Below, in pieces: positions 18,218 through 26,788 of a stretch of DNA of 64,000 nucleotides; the first letter of the stretch is position 1; each line of letters begins with the position of its first letter. Source of the DNA: Paludibacter sp. Its GTDB lineage: Bacteria > Bacteroidota > Bacteroidia > Bacteroidales > Paludibacteraceae. Location of the stretch: contig JAQTTH010000018.1 of the NCBI GenBank assembly GCA_028710895.1, forward strand, positions 1 to 64,000, given 5' to 3'. Position numbers and translations under genes: made by a program. The notes under the pieces were generated by a model. The model was not told the origin of the DNA. It saw only the letters and a list, made by a program, of their open reading frames with translations, and did no database searches.

Positions 18218-18284
18218 TTTTGAATACATTTTCGATTTGTATTCATATTGATTTATAGATTTTTTTGAATACAGTTGCGGTTTG
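18218..18284. repeat. Two direct repeats (iteron- or res-like) between resolvase and Rep-like genes
   Basis: TTTTGAATACA followed by a TTGCGGTTTG-type half occurs at 18218-18239 and 18263-18284, 45 bp apart, with 4 mismatches in 22. A dyad TTGAACA/TGTTCAA follows at about 18282-18306. The spacing is about four helical turns. They could be iterons for the Rep-like protein or binding sites of the resolvase. Confidence 0.5.
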
Positions 18285-18316
18285 AACACAATTGCATTTT
18301 TGTTCAACTCCCTACG

Positions 18317-18347
18317 ATTGTCATTTGCTAAATTAGTTGTACATTTG
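18317..18347 (+). promoter_or_regulatory. Promoter of the Rep-like gene
   Basis: ATTG-N19-TACATTTG differs from the consensus by one base in the -33 box and lies 27 bases before the ATG at 18374. Confidence 0.65.
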
Positions 18348-18373
18348 CTTTATAAACTCAACAAACAGAATAT

Positions 18374-19468
18374 ATGGCAGGACAAGGAATTTTTCAGGTT
18401 TTCACTATTGACAAAATAGGTGTTAGATATATGATTCCAAAAACCGTATTTGACAAATTTATCTTGAACTCAAAAACCGAATGGCATTTCTCAACAGATG
18501 ACCCCTCCGGAGAAAACATTATGCAACTCCCAGAAATGAAGATTGTCCGTACCGATAAAAAATTAAGATTCAAAATACATATTCTATTTCCACACGATTC
18601 AACAGATTATTTTGAGTTTGGTGACTTCGTTATTAGCCATGAATCAAAACTCTCAATTGAAGAAAGAACATTAATCGGCGAAAAGATTGATGACTCAGGA
18701 GCTTGCTACATCAATGTAAACAATGAGGTGTTTTACAACCCACTTATTACAACTAATTTGCCCGCCACATTTTACAAGAAAAAAGGAACACGTGCAAAGG
18801 CAACGAGTAAGGTCAAGGTCAAGCCAACAAACATTTCACTTCATGCCCAACTTGCCCAACCCCAAGCAGTAAAGACATGGACTCAAACTTCAACAAACGG
18901 TATTTTCCTATTAAACCAGATTGCCGACTTTTTATGTATTCAATTCCTTTCATTCACAAATTTCGAAATTGCATTGGATGGCAACATGAATTACGGTAGC
19001 AAGATATGGCAAGCTATAAGAAAACCCGAACTCATACCTTATATTAATGGAAAATCTTATGAAGACTACGAATCTGACAAACGACTGGACGGCATCGGGC
19101 TTTATTATAGCATTACGAGAAAAAGGCAAGTAGATATGACAGTATACTTTTCTTTCAAAGACTCAACCCTTAAACTAAAGAGCTACAATAAATCCAGAGA
19201 GATTGAAACTAATAGCTTTCGGAAAAGATACATTCTTAATAAAATAGGAAGAGATTGTGAACTATTCCGATTGGAAATAACCGCAACAGAAAAACAGATT
19301 AGACCTCTAATCAACAAACTATATGGCATTAACAGAGAAGCAGACTTTATTCATGCCCTTACAGACGAATACGAGCTTAAACGAATTTTTGAATACTGGA
19401 TTGAAAAGCTGGTCTATTTCAGATTAGGCGACAAAGCGGGGGAGAAAGTGACTATTTTCAACTTATAA
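18374..19468 (+). CDS. Putative rolling-circle replication initiator-like protein
   Basis: I cannot assign this 364-residue protein with certainty. Its second half contains LKLKSYNKSREIE at about 267-278, then RDCELFRLEITA, an order seen in rolling-circle initiators and phage gpII/CRI-type proteins, where a YxK-containing strand precedes an RLEV strand. The first 150 residues show no known motif. It sits between a resolvase and a structured RNA unit in a mobile island, with repeats in front that could be iterons, all of which fits a replication role. A relaxase or an unrelated island protein are alternatives. Confidence 0.4.
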   Translation: MAGQGIFQVFTIDKIGVRYMIPKTVFDKFILNSKTEWHFSTDDPSGENIMQLPEMKIVRTDKKLRFKIHILFPHDSTDYFEFGDFVISHESKLSIEERTLIGEKIDDSGACYINVNNEVFYNPLITTNLPATFYKKKGTRAKATSKVKVKPTNISLHAQLAQPQAVKTWTQTSTNGIFLLNQIADFLCIQFLSFTNFEIALDGNMNYGSKIWQAIRKPELIPYINGKSYEDYESDKRLDGIGLYYSITRKRQVDMTVYFSFKDSTLKLKSYNKSREIETNSFRKRYILNKIGRDCELFRLEITATEKQIRPLINKLYGINREADFIHALTDEYELKRIFEYWIEKLVYFRLGDKAGEKVTIFNL

Positions 19469-19480
19469 CCACCTAGGTGG
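19469..19480 (+). terminator. Perfect palindrome just after the Rep-like gene
   Basis: CCACCTAGGTGG is a 12-bp perfect dyad starting at the stop codon and followed after nine bases by TTTTTTC. It may end the rep transcript or be a binding site. Confidence 0.45.
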
Positions 19481-19572
19481 CTGTCCATTTTTTCATATCT
19501 AAAAATCTGAAAATCTATTTTTTAAATCAAAAAAAGGGTGTTACTATTTTTTGTCAATTTTTCTCATTTTCA

Positions 19573-19602
19573 TTTGCAAATGCAAAATTTTTCATACATT
19601 TG
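19573..19602 (+). promoter_or_regulatory. Promoter of the structured RNA unit
   Basis: TTTG-N18-TACATTTG has both boxes, with a spacer one base shorter than usual. Transcription would start near 19608. Confidence 0.6.
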
Positions 19603-19607
19603 TACTT

Positions 19608-19825
19608 CATTATAACATTTCGTCCATTGTGGAGACAATGGCATTACATATTAGTAAAGCGTTAGCTTTTGTTCTTTGCTCCTAAAAACGACCAAACTTT
19701 AAAGACAAGTCAAGAATAAGTTAGTAAACGCCTGCGCCAAATGGCGTGGGCTTTAACTTGTTCAGACTTGTGGGTACTTGGTCGTACCTTAGGAGCGTGT
19801 ACAGTTGAAGTACCACGCTTTTTTT
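19608..19825 (+). ncRNA. Structured RNA with five nested stems, promoter and terminator
   Basis: About 218 nt between a promoter and an intrinsic terminator contain no ORF but dense pairing. CCATTGT/ACAATGG (19624-19641) is the first hairpin. One long arm then nests five stems: GCTCCTAA/TTAGGAGC (19678/19789), ACGACCAA/TTGGTCGT (19688/19778), ACAAGTC/GACTTGT (19705/19765), AAGTTA/TAACTT (19718/19754) and CGCC/GGCG (19735/19743). The terminator GCGTG..CACGC plus TTTTTTT (19795-19825) shares two bases with the outer stem, so the two folds may compete. It could be a regulatory RNA of the island or a leader attenuating the lipoprotein gene at 19900. It matches no RNA family I know. Confidence 0.5.
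19795..19825 (+). terminator. Intrinsic terminator of the structured RNA
   Basis: GCGTGTAC pairs with GTACCACGC (one bulged base) across a 7-nt loop and runs into TTTTTTT. Confidence 0.8.
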
Positions 19826-19899
19826 GTGTCCAAATGCCAATAAGTCAATATATGCGGTAGCCGAAAAGCTTAGAGTAGGCGCAATTAAATCAACAAAGT

Positions 19900-21375
19900 A
19901 TGAAAAAACAATTATTTATTCTGGCTGTGCTATCTATAGCATTGTTTTCGTGCAAAAGCAACAATGATGTGGAAACACTTGTAACCGTAAAGCTAAACCC
20001 TTCTTTCATTTCTTTAAACGAGGGCAGTAACGAACCAATGAAAGTCAAAGGTGATGGGCTTATGAAGATGAACTCAGCAACCGCAGCTGATTCGGTGATA
20101 TATGCCATTCAAGTGTACGAAAACGATGCGCCCAGTTATTATGGATTGTTTAATGATGTAAGTAAAATGCAGCTGGCTCTTACTACTTCTAAAACTTATA
20201 AATTTAAAGTCTCAGCCTATAAGATAGGTACAGGCAAAGGGTTAAATGCGGTTGTAGATACAGCAGGAACTAATTATTTTCTACCAACCAAAACGCCTTT
20301 GAAAAACAAATTCATTAAAGGTGACGCACTTAAAGACATTGACTTAGCAAGCAGTATTGGAATGAACATAGCTGCAAAAGCCTATCCAGAAGTGGATGCG
20401 TTTTATGCCACCAAAACGTTAACATTAGACAAAGGCACTACTTCTGTTGATTTTACATTGCTCCGCATGGGCTTTGGTATTAACTTCACAGTGGATGCTC
20501 TGACTTCGGGCAACATGGAGATATATTTGGGCAATGATACGATTAGGCTCAACAGTGCCAAGACCTCCGCTTACACAGTACGGCAATTTGCAACTTCAAC
20601 CAATACATTCACGAACATCAATACCAGTGCTGCGACATTTGGAGATTCAATAACCATAACAGCCAAATGGACAAGTACAAGCGGAACGACAGTAACCGCA
20701 GCAGGAAAATATAAGTTCCTAAGAAATTATCAGAAGACAATAAACATTCAGCTAAACACAACTACAAATGGTTTCAATTTTGAAGGTTGGGGCACTATTG
20801 CTGATATAGATGGAAATATATACCATACTGTTACAATAGGAACGCAGACATGGATGGTTGAAAATCTAAAAACTACAAAATATAATGATGGAACTACGAT
20901 TCCAAATGTCACAGCAGCAAATTCATGGCAACCATTAACTACGCCCGCATACTGTTGGGGTAACAATGATATTGCAAATAAAGACGTATATGGTGCATTA
21001 TATAATTGGTATGCAGCAAGCAACAGCAAATTAGCCCCTACTGGCTGGCATGTAGCTACAAGTACAGAATGGAATACTTTATTGAGTTATTTAGGAGGAA
21101 GTAGTGTTGCAGGAAGCAAACTAAAAGAATCAGGTACAACCCATTGGAAAGCTCCAAATACAGGGACTAATGAAACTGGCTTCACTGCACTTCCTTCGGG
21201 ACAACGCATTGAGAATGGGGTTTACAATCTTGATGGTACTTTGGGAATTTGGTGGACATCATCAGCTAGTGGTAGTTTAGGTACATATGTAAATATGGGG
21301 TATAGCACCGCAGCTGCAACTCCAGCCACTTACTATAAATATGATGGGTTTGCGGTTCGTTGCATAAGAGATTAA
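19900..21375 (+). CDS. Lipoprotein with C-terminal FISUMP domain
   Basis: The 491-residue product begins with a lipoprotein signal, LSIALFSCKS, with Cys18 as the lipidated residue. Residues of about 20-300 form a beta-rich region without a recognised family, similar to Bacteroidota fimbrillin-like adhesins. The last 190 residues are a Fibrobacter succinogenes major paralogous (FISUMP) domain: TVTIGTQTWMVENLKTTKYNDG, ALYNWYAA, PTGWHVATSTEWNTLL and GFAVRCIRD. FISUMP proteins are surface proteins of unknown molecular function. It is cargo of the island and follows the structured RNA, whose terminator may control it. Confidence 0.85.
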   Translation: MKKQLFILAVLSIALFSCKSNNDVETLVTVKLNPSFISLNEGSNEPMKVKGDGLMKMNSATAADSVIYAIQVYENDAPSYYGLFNDVSKMQLALTTSKTYKFKVSAYKIGTGKGLNAVVDTAGTNYFLPTKTPLKNKFIKGDALKDIDLASSIGMNIAAKAYPEVDAFYATKTLTLDKGTTSVDFTLLRMGFGINFTVDALTSGNMEIYLGNDTIRLNSAKTSAYTVRQFATSTNTFTNINTSAATFGDSITITAKWTSTSGTTVTAAGKYKFLRNYQKTINIQLNTTTNGFNFEGWGTIADIDGNIYHTVTIGTQTWMVENLKTTKYNDGTTIPNVTAANSWQPLTTPAYCWGNNDIANKDVYGALYNWYAASNSKLAPTGWHVATSTEWNTLLSYLGGSSVAGSKLKESGTTHWKAPNTGTNETGFTALPSGQRIENGVYNLDGTLGIWWTSSASGSLGTYVNMGYSTAAATPATYYKYDGFAVRCIRD

Positions 21376-21462
21376 ATAAAAGGAGTTACCTGAAAATCCA
21401 TAAAGAGTAAGGAGCGAAGACCGAAAAGCTTATGAGTAGGCAAAAAAAATAAAATTTAAAAA

Positions 21463-21633
21463 ATGGAAAATTTAAAAGAGCTAAAAGTAGAAATTACCAG
21501 AGTTGAAGAAGCCGTAAATCATCTAACTGAAGAACAGCAAATAATAGTTCTCTGTGATGTTGTGTCAAGAATTGGTTCTAAAGAATGGCAAACTAATGTT
21601 CAAGATTTAATTGACCGTATGAACAATCTATAA
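21463..21633 (+). CDS. Small acidic protein, 56 residues
   Basis: A complete small frame starts at ATG with AAATTTAAAAA before it and encodes a mostly helical acidic protein (MENLKELKVEITRVEEAVNH at the N-terminus). It lies 27 bp before a lipoprotein gene on the same strand and 87 bp after the FISUMP gene. Regular amphipathic spacing (LKEL.VEITRVEEAVNHL) hints at a coiled coil. No family is recognised. Confidence 0.5.
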   Translation: MENLKELKVEITRVEEAVNHLTEEQQIIVLCDVVSRIGSKEWQTNVQDLIDRMNNL

Positions 21634-21660
21634 AAAACATTATCAAAAACAATAAATATC

Positions 21661-22353
21661 ATGAAAAAAATTAAAATCAATTTACTCTTGCTTGGATTGT
21701 CTTTTTTGTTGTTTAGTTGTAATCCTAATAGCGAAAACTTGCAAGAGGGAACTATAACTGGTACAATAGAAAATTATACTCCTGGGTCAATTGATAAGAT
21801 TGAAGCCTCTAGTTCTTATATAAATGATAAAAGCAGCGACAACCCAATAAGTTTAGGAGTTGGCACTACTAAAAACTCTGGCAAATTTTCAATTAATCTA
21901 ATTGACGTGCCAGCAACATATATTACCTATTCAGAAAATTGGGCTAAATTATTTGACAAAAAAGTATCAAATGATACAATTGAATATGATGCAGATTTCT
22001 TTAAAATTGAAGCATATAAAGGTACTATGAAAGTTGGGTATATTGTAAAAACAAATGCTACATATTCATTAGCTCCATATGATTTGGGTCTTTACCTTGA
22101 TAATGGCGTAACTTTAGTTTATTTACTTTATTCTAAAAGTAGCTTCACAATTAAGGGAATCTACAAATTGGCATATTGTCATAAAGTTTTTAATTTCAAT
22201 GTAGATATAAAACAGGGATGGAATGAAGTAGCAAGGACTATTCAAAAAGACCACGATTATACCACATTCCCTCCAAATTACCATGAATTTGATACTTATA
22301 CTTACACAACTAACATACCAACAGATGTAAAATGGCGGTATTTTAGCTATTGA
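21661..22353 (+). CDS. Predicted lipoprotein of unknown function
   Basis: The 230-residue product has a lipoprotein signal ending LSFLLFSCNPN, so it is probably anchored by Cys20. The mature part is rich in Tyr, Asn and Thr and shows alternating beta strands. No family was recognised. It is the last gene of the island on the plus strand and follows the 56-residue ORF at 27 bp, so the two are probably co-transcribed. Low GC, like the rest of the island, suggests transfer. Confidence 0.65.
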   Translation: MKKIKINLLLLGLSFLLFSCNPNSENLQEGTITGTIENYTPGSIDKIEASSSYINDKSSDNPISLGVGTTKNSGKFSINLIDVPATYITYSENWAKLFDKKVSNDTIEYDADFFKIEAYKGTMKVGYIVKTNATYSLAPYDLGLYLDNGVTLVYLLYSKSSFTIKGIYKLAYCHKVFNFNVDIKQGWNEVARTIQKDHDYTTFPPNYHEFDTYTYTTNIPTDVKWRYFSY

Positions 22354-22600
22354 TTTTAACCTTTTTTGTCATAACTCAACACATATTCGACTTAATGTAA
22401 TATTCTAAATATTCGGCTGAACTCAAATTACGAAGTTCAGCTAAAATAGATATATTATGCATAATTGGTTTGAGTGTAAAATAAAATGGCTGGATTTCAA
22501 ATAAAAAGTTCAGCCATTTAAAAATTTCAAAACTTTCAAGCAAAATAAAACGCACTATATCATTGATTTAGTGCGTTTTACATATGCAGTTTATTGTATG
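22354..22600. other. Gene-free stretch with three hairpins
   Basis: Three inverted repeats follow each other: GCTGAACT/AGTTCAGC (22416-22441), AAATGGCTG/CAGCCATTT (22484-22519) and AAAACGCACTA/TAGTGCGTTTT (22547-22579). The first two share GTTCAGC in their right arms. The third reads as a terminator on either strand. Confidence 0.6.
22547..22579 (-). terminator. Terminator after the 23-codon ORF
   Basis: AAAACGCACTA/TAGTGCGTTTT is an 11-bp perfect stem. Read on the minus strand it ends in TTTTATTTTG. Confidence 0.65.
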
Positions 22601-22672
22601 TTACAAAGAATTACCTGTATGCATAGGCTCATTGTACAATTTTTTGGCTTCGTTGAGTATTGGTTCTTCCAT
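22601..22672 (-). CDS. Possible 23-residue peptide gene or truncated gene start
   Basis: A short frame begins MEEPILNEAKKLYNEPMHTG and stops after 23 codons. A -7 box TATCTTTG lies at 22697-22690, about 18 bases before the ATG, and an 11-bp terminator hairpin follows the stop. It could be a true micro-peptide, a small RNA, or the 5' stub of a gene cut by the island's right end. No homologue is recognised. Confidence 0.3.
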   Translation of the reverse strand: MEEPILNEAKKLYNEPMHTGNSL

Positions 22673-22769
22673 GTTTATTAATTTGGGTGCAAAGATAAAC
22701 ATTCATATTGAATAAAAAACGGATAACTCATTTCTGAATTATCCGTTTTATCATTATGGGATATTATAC

Positions 22770-24683
22770 TTATCGTCTTTTGTACGATGAACCACCGCCT
22801 TTGTAGCCTCCACCAGTGCTTCGGCGTTCGCTGCTACGCTCTGCGCCACCCGAAGGACGACTGTTTCTGTCACCTAAATCGCGATTGCGCCAGGGTTTAT
22901 CGCCACCGCCAGCACTTGCTGCCGGACGACTTCCACGATCTCCGCCTCTGTCACCACCACGCCAGCTATTACCACCACCGCGAGATTCACCTGCACCGCC
23001 ACGTCCGCGGTATTCAGGCTTGCGGCTTCCACCACCTTCGAATGATTTACTACCTTTAGCCTCGCTTACTTCCAGTTCGGTTTGTCCGGCAAAAGCTGTT
23101 ACAACCTGATCCAGTTGATCGGCAAAAACATCAAAGAAAGTGAACTTATTGGTAACTTCAATCGAACCGATATTGATTGATTTATCGCCTGTTACATCAT
23201 TAATGATACCCAGGAAACGTTTTGGATCAATACCTTCACGCTCACCAACGTTCATTTTCAGACGAACACGGTTGCCTTTTGTTCCGTAATCACCACGGTC
23301 GCCACGATCCGGACGTTCGCCGCGTTCTATACGTTCGGCACGCTCACGAGGTGAACGTTCAACGTAATTCAAATCTTCAGAGTTTTTATAATAGTCAAGG
23401 AAACGGTTGAATTCCAACGACACGAAACGTTTCAGAAGTTCCTCTTTGCTGAGTTCCTCCAATTGTTTCATAATCTGTGGAATGTATGGTTCAATTTGCT
23501 CTTCGTTCACGTCTACATTCTGCATACGGTCAATCATAAAGAACAACTGTTTTTTACAAACTTCCAATCCGTTTGGAATTTGTTCCTGAATAAAAGTCTT
23601 ACGAAGCATACGTTCGATATCTTTTATCTTGAACTTTTCTTTTGAATGAATAATTGAAACAGCAATACCTTTTTTGTTGGCACGTCCGGTACGACCGCTA
23701 CGATGTGTATAAATTTCCACATCGTCAGGCAAGTTGTAATTGATCACGTGAGTCAAATCGCTTACGTCCAATCCACGAGCAGCCACGTCGGTAGCAACCA
23801 GCAACTGAATGTTACGAATACGAAACTTCTGCATAACACTGTCGCGTTGAGCCTGCGATAAGTCACCGTGCAATGCATCAGCATTGTAACCATCGTGCAT
23901 CAGGCGCTCAGCCACTTCTTTTGTCTCCTGACGGGTACGACAGAAAACGATACCGTAAATATCTGGATTCAAATCCACAATACGTTTCAGTACCAGATAA
24001 CGTTGTTTGGCTTGCGAAACATAGTAGATATGCTCCACATTTTCCGAACCTGCATTTTTTGTTCCAACAGTAATTTCTTCGTAATTCTTCATATAGCGTT
24101 TAGCTATATTGGCAATTTCTTTAGGCATAGTAGCCGAGAAAAGCATGGTACGACGAGTATCGGGCGTACGTTCAAGGATAGTTTCAATATCTTCTTTGAA
24201 ACCCATGTTCAACATTTCGTCAGCCTCGTCCAATACAAGGAAATCGATAGCACCCAGTTCTACTTTGCCACGCTCAATCAGGTCAATCAAACGACCCGGA
24301 GTAGCTACAATAATTTGTGGAGCAGTATCTAACTGACGTAATTGTGTGCGAATATCTTCGCCACCATACACCGGTACAATACGCATTCCACGCATGTTTT
24401 TCGAATAACCCTTCAGGTCGTTCGCAATTTGGATACACAGCTCGCGGGTTGGCGCCAACACCAATGCCTGCACTTGTTTGCGGGTTGAATCAATCATGTT
24501 CAACACGGGCAAGCCAAAAGCTGCTGTTTTTCCAGTTCCGGTTTGAGCCAAAGCCACTAAATCAGCTGTTTGTTCCAACATGAACGGAATGGTTTTTTCC
24601 TGCACGGGCATAGGTTGCTCGTAGCCAAGTTCTTCGATGGCCGATAGGATATCGTCCTTCAAATTCAATTCTCTAAATGTCAT
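22770..24683 (-). CDS. DEAD-box RNA helicase with DbpA-type RNA-binding domain
   Basis: The 637-residue protein (started at MTFRELNLKDDIL, 17 codons inside the longest frame) carries all the motifs: AQTGTGKTAAFG, PTRELCIQ, DEADEMLNMGF, SATMPKE, the C-terminal helicase lobe and HRSGRTGR. A linker rich in Arg-Glu follows. A DbpA/CsdA RNA-binding fold (about 460-535) and a tail full of RGG, RGGD and RPS repeats come last. It unwinds structured RNA in ribosome assembly or mRNA decay, probably most important in the cold. A -7 box TACCTTTG is at 24844-24837. The low-complexity tail may drive phase separation, which is inference. Confidence 0.9.
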   Translation of the reverse strand: MTFRELNLKDDILSAIEELGYEQPMPVQEKTIPFMLEQTADLVALAQTGTGKTAAFGLPVLNMIDSTRKQVQALVLAPTRELCIQIANDLKGYSKNMRGMRIVPVYGGEDIRTQLRQLDTAPQIIVATPGRLIDLIERGKVELGAIDFLVLDEADEMLNMGFKEDIETILERTPDTRRTMLFSATMPKEIANIAKRYMKNYEEITVGTKNAGSENVEHIYYVSQAKQRYLVLKRIVDLNPDIYGIVFCRTRQETKEVAERLMHDGYNADALHGDLSQAQRDSVMQKFRIRNIQLLVATDVAARGLDVSDLTHVINYNLPDDVEIYTHRSGRTGRANKKGIAVSIIHSKEKFKIKDIERMLRKTFIQEQIPNGLEVCKKQLFFMIDRMQNVDVNEEQIEPYIPQIMKQLEELSKEELLKRFVSLEFNRFLDYYKNSEDLNYVERSPRERAERIERGERPDRGDRGDYGTKGNRVRLKMNVGEREGIDPKRFLGIINDVTGDKSINIGSIEVTNKFTFFDVFADQLDQVVTAFAGQTELEVSEAKGSKSFEGGGSRKPEYRGRGGAGESRGGGNSWRGGDRGGDRGSRPAASAGGGDKPWRNRDLGDRNSRPSGGAERSSERRSTGGGYKGGGSSYKRR

Positions 24684-25014
24684 TTTGTAGTTTTTAGTAC
24701 ACGTTATTAAGCATTCATCCGGCGATAATTTCATTCGTTAATGAAAACGTGTACCATTTTGGTAAGCAGACTACTAATATAAAGTAGTGAAATTCGGATA
24801 TTTACTTGCAACGTATAGTTGTTTTTAAATCGGGTGCAAAGGTAGTCAAAAGATTTCAATATTTCATGAATGAGTCTTAAATAAGTTTTCCGAGAAAAAT
24901 TGACTCATATCAATCATGCATTTATCTTGCATTATTGAAATTTTTCATTAATTTTGCAACCGAATTCGTACAAAATCATATAATTGAATATCAAACTATT
25001 ATAAAAATATATTT
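24684..25014. other. Divergent intergenic region between helicase and pfp
   Basis: The region holds the minus-strand -7 box TACCTTTG (24844-24837) for the helicase and the plus-strand promoter for pfp (24926-24956). Nothing else was seen. Confidence 0.6.
24926..24956 (+). promoter_or_regulatory. Promoter of pfp
   Basis: CTTG-N19-TAATTTTG fits the consensus with one mismatch in the -33 box. The leader to the ATG at 25015 is about 50 nt. Confidence 0.65.
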
Positions 25015-26670
25015 ATGAAACCAATGACTAAAAGTCCTTTACAAATTGCCCGTGCAGCTTACCAACCTAAGTTGCCTGCAGCTCTTAAAGGCAATGTGGT
25101 ACTGAAAGAAGGTGCTGCAACTGAATCGGTAGCCGATCAGGCTGACATCAAAACACTTTTCCCAAATACCTACGGTATGCCACTTGTAACTTTCGAAGCG
25201 GGTGCAAAAAAAGATAATCCGGTAGTTGGTGTGGGTGTTATTCTTTCGGGAGGACAAGCTCCGGGTGGTCATAATGTTATTTCAGGATTATTTGATGGCC
25301 TAAAGGCATTGAATCCTGCTAACAAATTGTATGGTTTCCTGGGTGGCCCAAGCGGCTTAGTTGATCATCAGTATATTGAACTAACGAAAGAAATCGTTGA
25401 CGAATATCGCAACACCGGTGGATTCGACATTATCGGTTCGGGCCGTACCAAACTGGAAGAAGAAGCGCAATACGAAAGTGGTGCAGTTATTTGTAAACAA
25501 TTAGGTATTAACGCTATCGTAGTGATTGGTGGTGACGATTCAAATACAAATGCTTGTGTTTTAGCCGAATATTATTCAGAGAAAAAAACAGGTATTCAGG
25601 TTATTGGTTGTCCTAAGACCATTGATGGTGACCTTAAAAACGAAATGATTGAAACTTCATTCGGTTTCGATACTGCTTGTAAAGTGTACTCTGAGTTGAT
25701 TGGTAACATTCAACGCGATGCTAACTCTGCTAAAAAGTACTGGCACTTCATCCGTTTGATGGGTCGCTCTGCTTCACACATCACCTTGGAATGTGCTTTG
25801 CAAAGTCAACCAAACATCTGTATTGTTTCGGAAGAAGTTGAAGCAAAAAATCAAACATTGAATGATGTTGTTGACGATATTGTGAAAGTAATTGTAAATC
25901 GTGCCAATCACGGTTTGAATTTCGGAACTATACTTATTCCTGAAGGATTAATTGAATTTATTCCTGCCATGAAGAAACTTATTTCTGAACTTAACGACCT
26001 GTTAGCTCACAACGATGACTTCAACGCATTGGAAACAGATGACGAAAAACGTCAATATGTAAAAGGTATGCTTCAACCTTCAAGTCGTGAGGTATACAAT
26101 AGTCTTCCAAAAGGAATTGCCAAACAATTGACGTTGGATCGTGACCCACACGGAAACGTTCAGGTTTCATTGATTGAAACAGAGAAATTGTTGATCGAGA
26201 TGGTAGCAAAGCGGTTAGCTCAACTAAAAGCTGAAGGCAAATACAAAGGTAAATTCTCGGCTATCAACCACTTCTTTGGTTACGAAGGTCGTTGTGCCAT
26301 CCCTTCAAACTTTGATGCTGATTACACATACTCATTGGGCTATACAGCTTCTGTATTGATTTCGGAAGGCAAAACAGGTTACATGTCATCTGTACGCAAC
26401 CTGACAGCTCCTGCAGCTGAATGGATTGCCGGTGGTGTGCCAATCACCATGATGATGAATATGGAAAAACGTCACGGAAAAATGAAACCGGTTATTCAAA
26501 AAGCGTTGGTATTGCTTGATGGTGCATCGTTCAAATTCTTCGCTGCAAACCGCGTAGATTGGGCTGACGAAAAAGCAAGCTACATTTACCCGGGCCCGGT
26601 TCAATACTACGGTCCTACCGAAGTTTGCGACCTTCCAACAAGAACATTGTTACTGGAACAAGGAAAATAA
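25015..26670 (+). CDS. pfp: PPi-dependent 6-phosphofructokinase
   Basis: This 551-residue enzyme phosphorylates fructose-6-phosphate with pyrophosphate in a reversible glycolytic step. Seen motifs are [13 protein letters not shown] (phosphate binding), [11 protein letters not shown], where the second Asp of GGDD marks PPi use instead of ATP, and CPKTIDGDL with the catalytic Asp and the PPi-specific Lys. MGRSASHI for substrate binding follows. The length fits the long plant-type PFP class common in Bacteroidota. A strong terminator follows at 26695. Confidence 0.95.
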   Translation: MKPMTKSPLQIARAAYQPKLPAALKGNVVLKEGAATESVADQADIKTLFPNTYGMPLVTFEAGAKKDNPVVGVGVILSGGQAPGGHNVISGLFDGLKALNPANKLYGFLGGPSGLVDHQYIELTKEIVDEYRNTGGFDIIGSGRTKLEEEAQYESGAVICKQLGINAIVVIGGDDSNTNACVLAEYYSEKKTGIQVIGCPKTIDGDLKNEMIETSFGFDTACKVYSELIGNIQRDANSAKKYWHFIRLMGRSASHITLECALQSQPNICIVSEEVEAKNQTLNDVVDDIVKVIVNRANHGLNFGTILIPEGLIEFIPAMKKLISELNDLLAHNDDFNALETDDEKRQYVKGMLQPSSREVYNSLPKGIAKQLTLDRDPHGNVQVSLIETEKLLIEMVAKRLAQLKAEGKYKGKFSAINHFFGYEGRCAIPSNFDADYTYSLGYTASVLISEGKTGYMSSVRNLTAPAAEWIAGGVPITMMMNMEKRHGKMKPVIQKALVLLDGASFKFFAANRVDWADEKASYIYPGPVQYYGPTEVCDLPTRTLLLEQGK

Positions 26671-26694
26671 GCTTTTAGAAGCAAAAAATAAAAG

Positions 26695-26730
26695 AAACGG
26701 ACTTGCCTGAATGGTGAGTCCGTTTTTGTT
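26695..26730 (+). terminator. Terminator after pfp
   Basis: AAACGGACT/AGTCCGTTT forms a 9-bp perfect stem over a 13-nt loop, followed by TTGTTT. Confidence 0.8.
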
Positions 26731-26788
26731 TCCGATTATAATTTGTAATTTTGCATAGAATAAATCAAAAAAAAGATTCCCTGAAAAT

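Noticed and set aside
19678-19796. The 119-nt nested hairpin considered as an integron attC site
   Set aside because: Pairing is too complete and continuous, the ends do not read RYYYAAC/GTTRRRY, and it is bracketed by a promoter and terminator, which favours an RNA.
22787-24583. Plus-strand frames opposite the DEAD-box helicase
   Set aside because: They mirror the Gly/Arg-rich coding sequence. The helicase on the minus strand explains the region.
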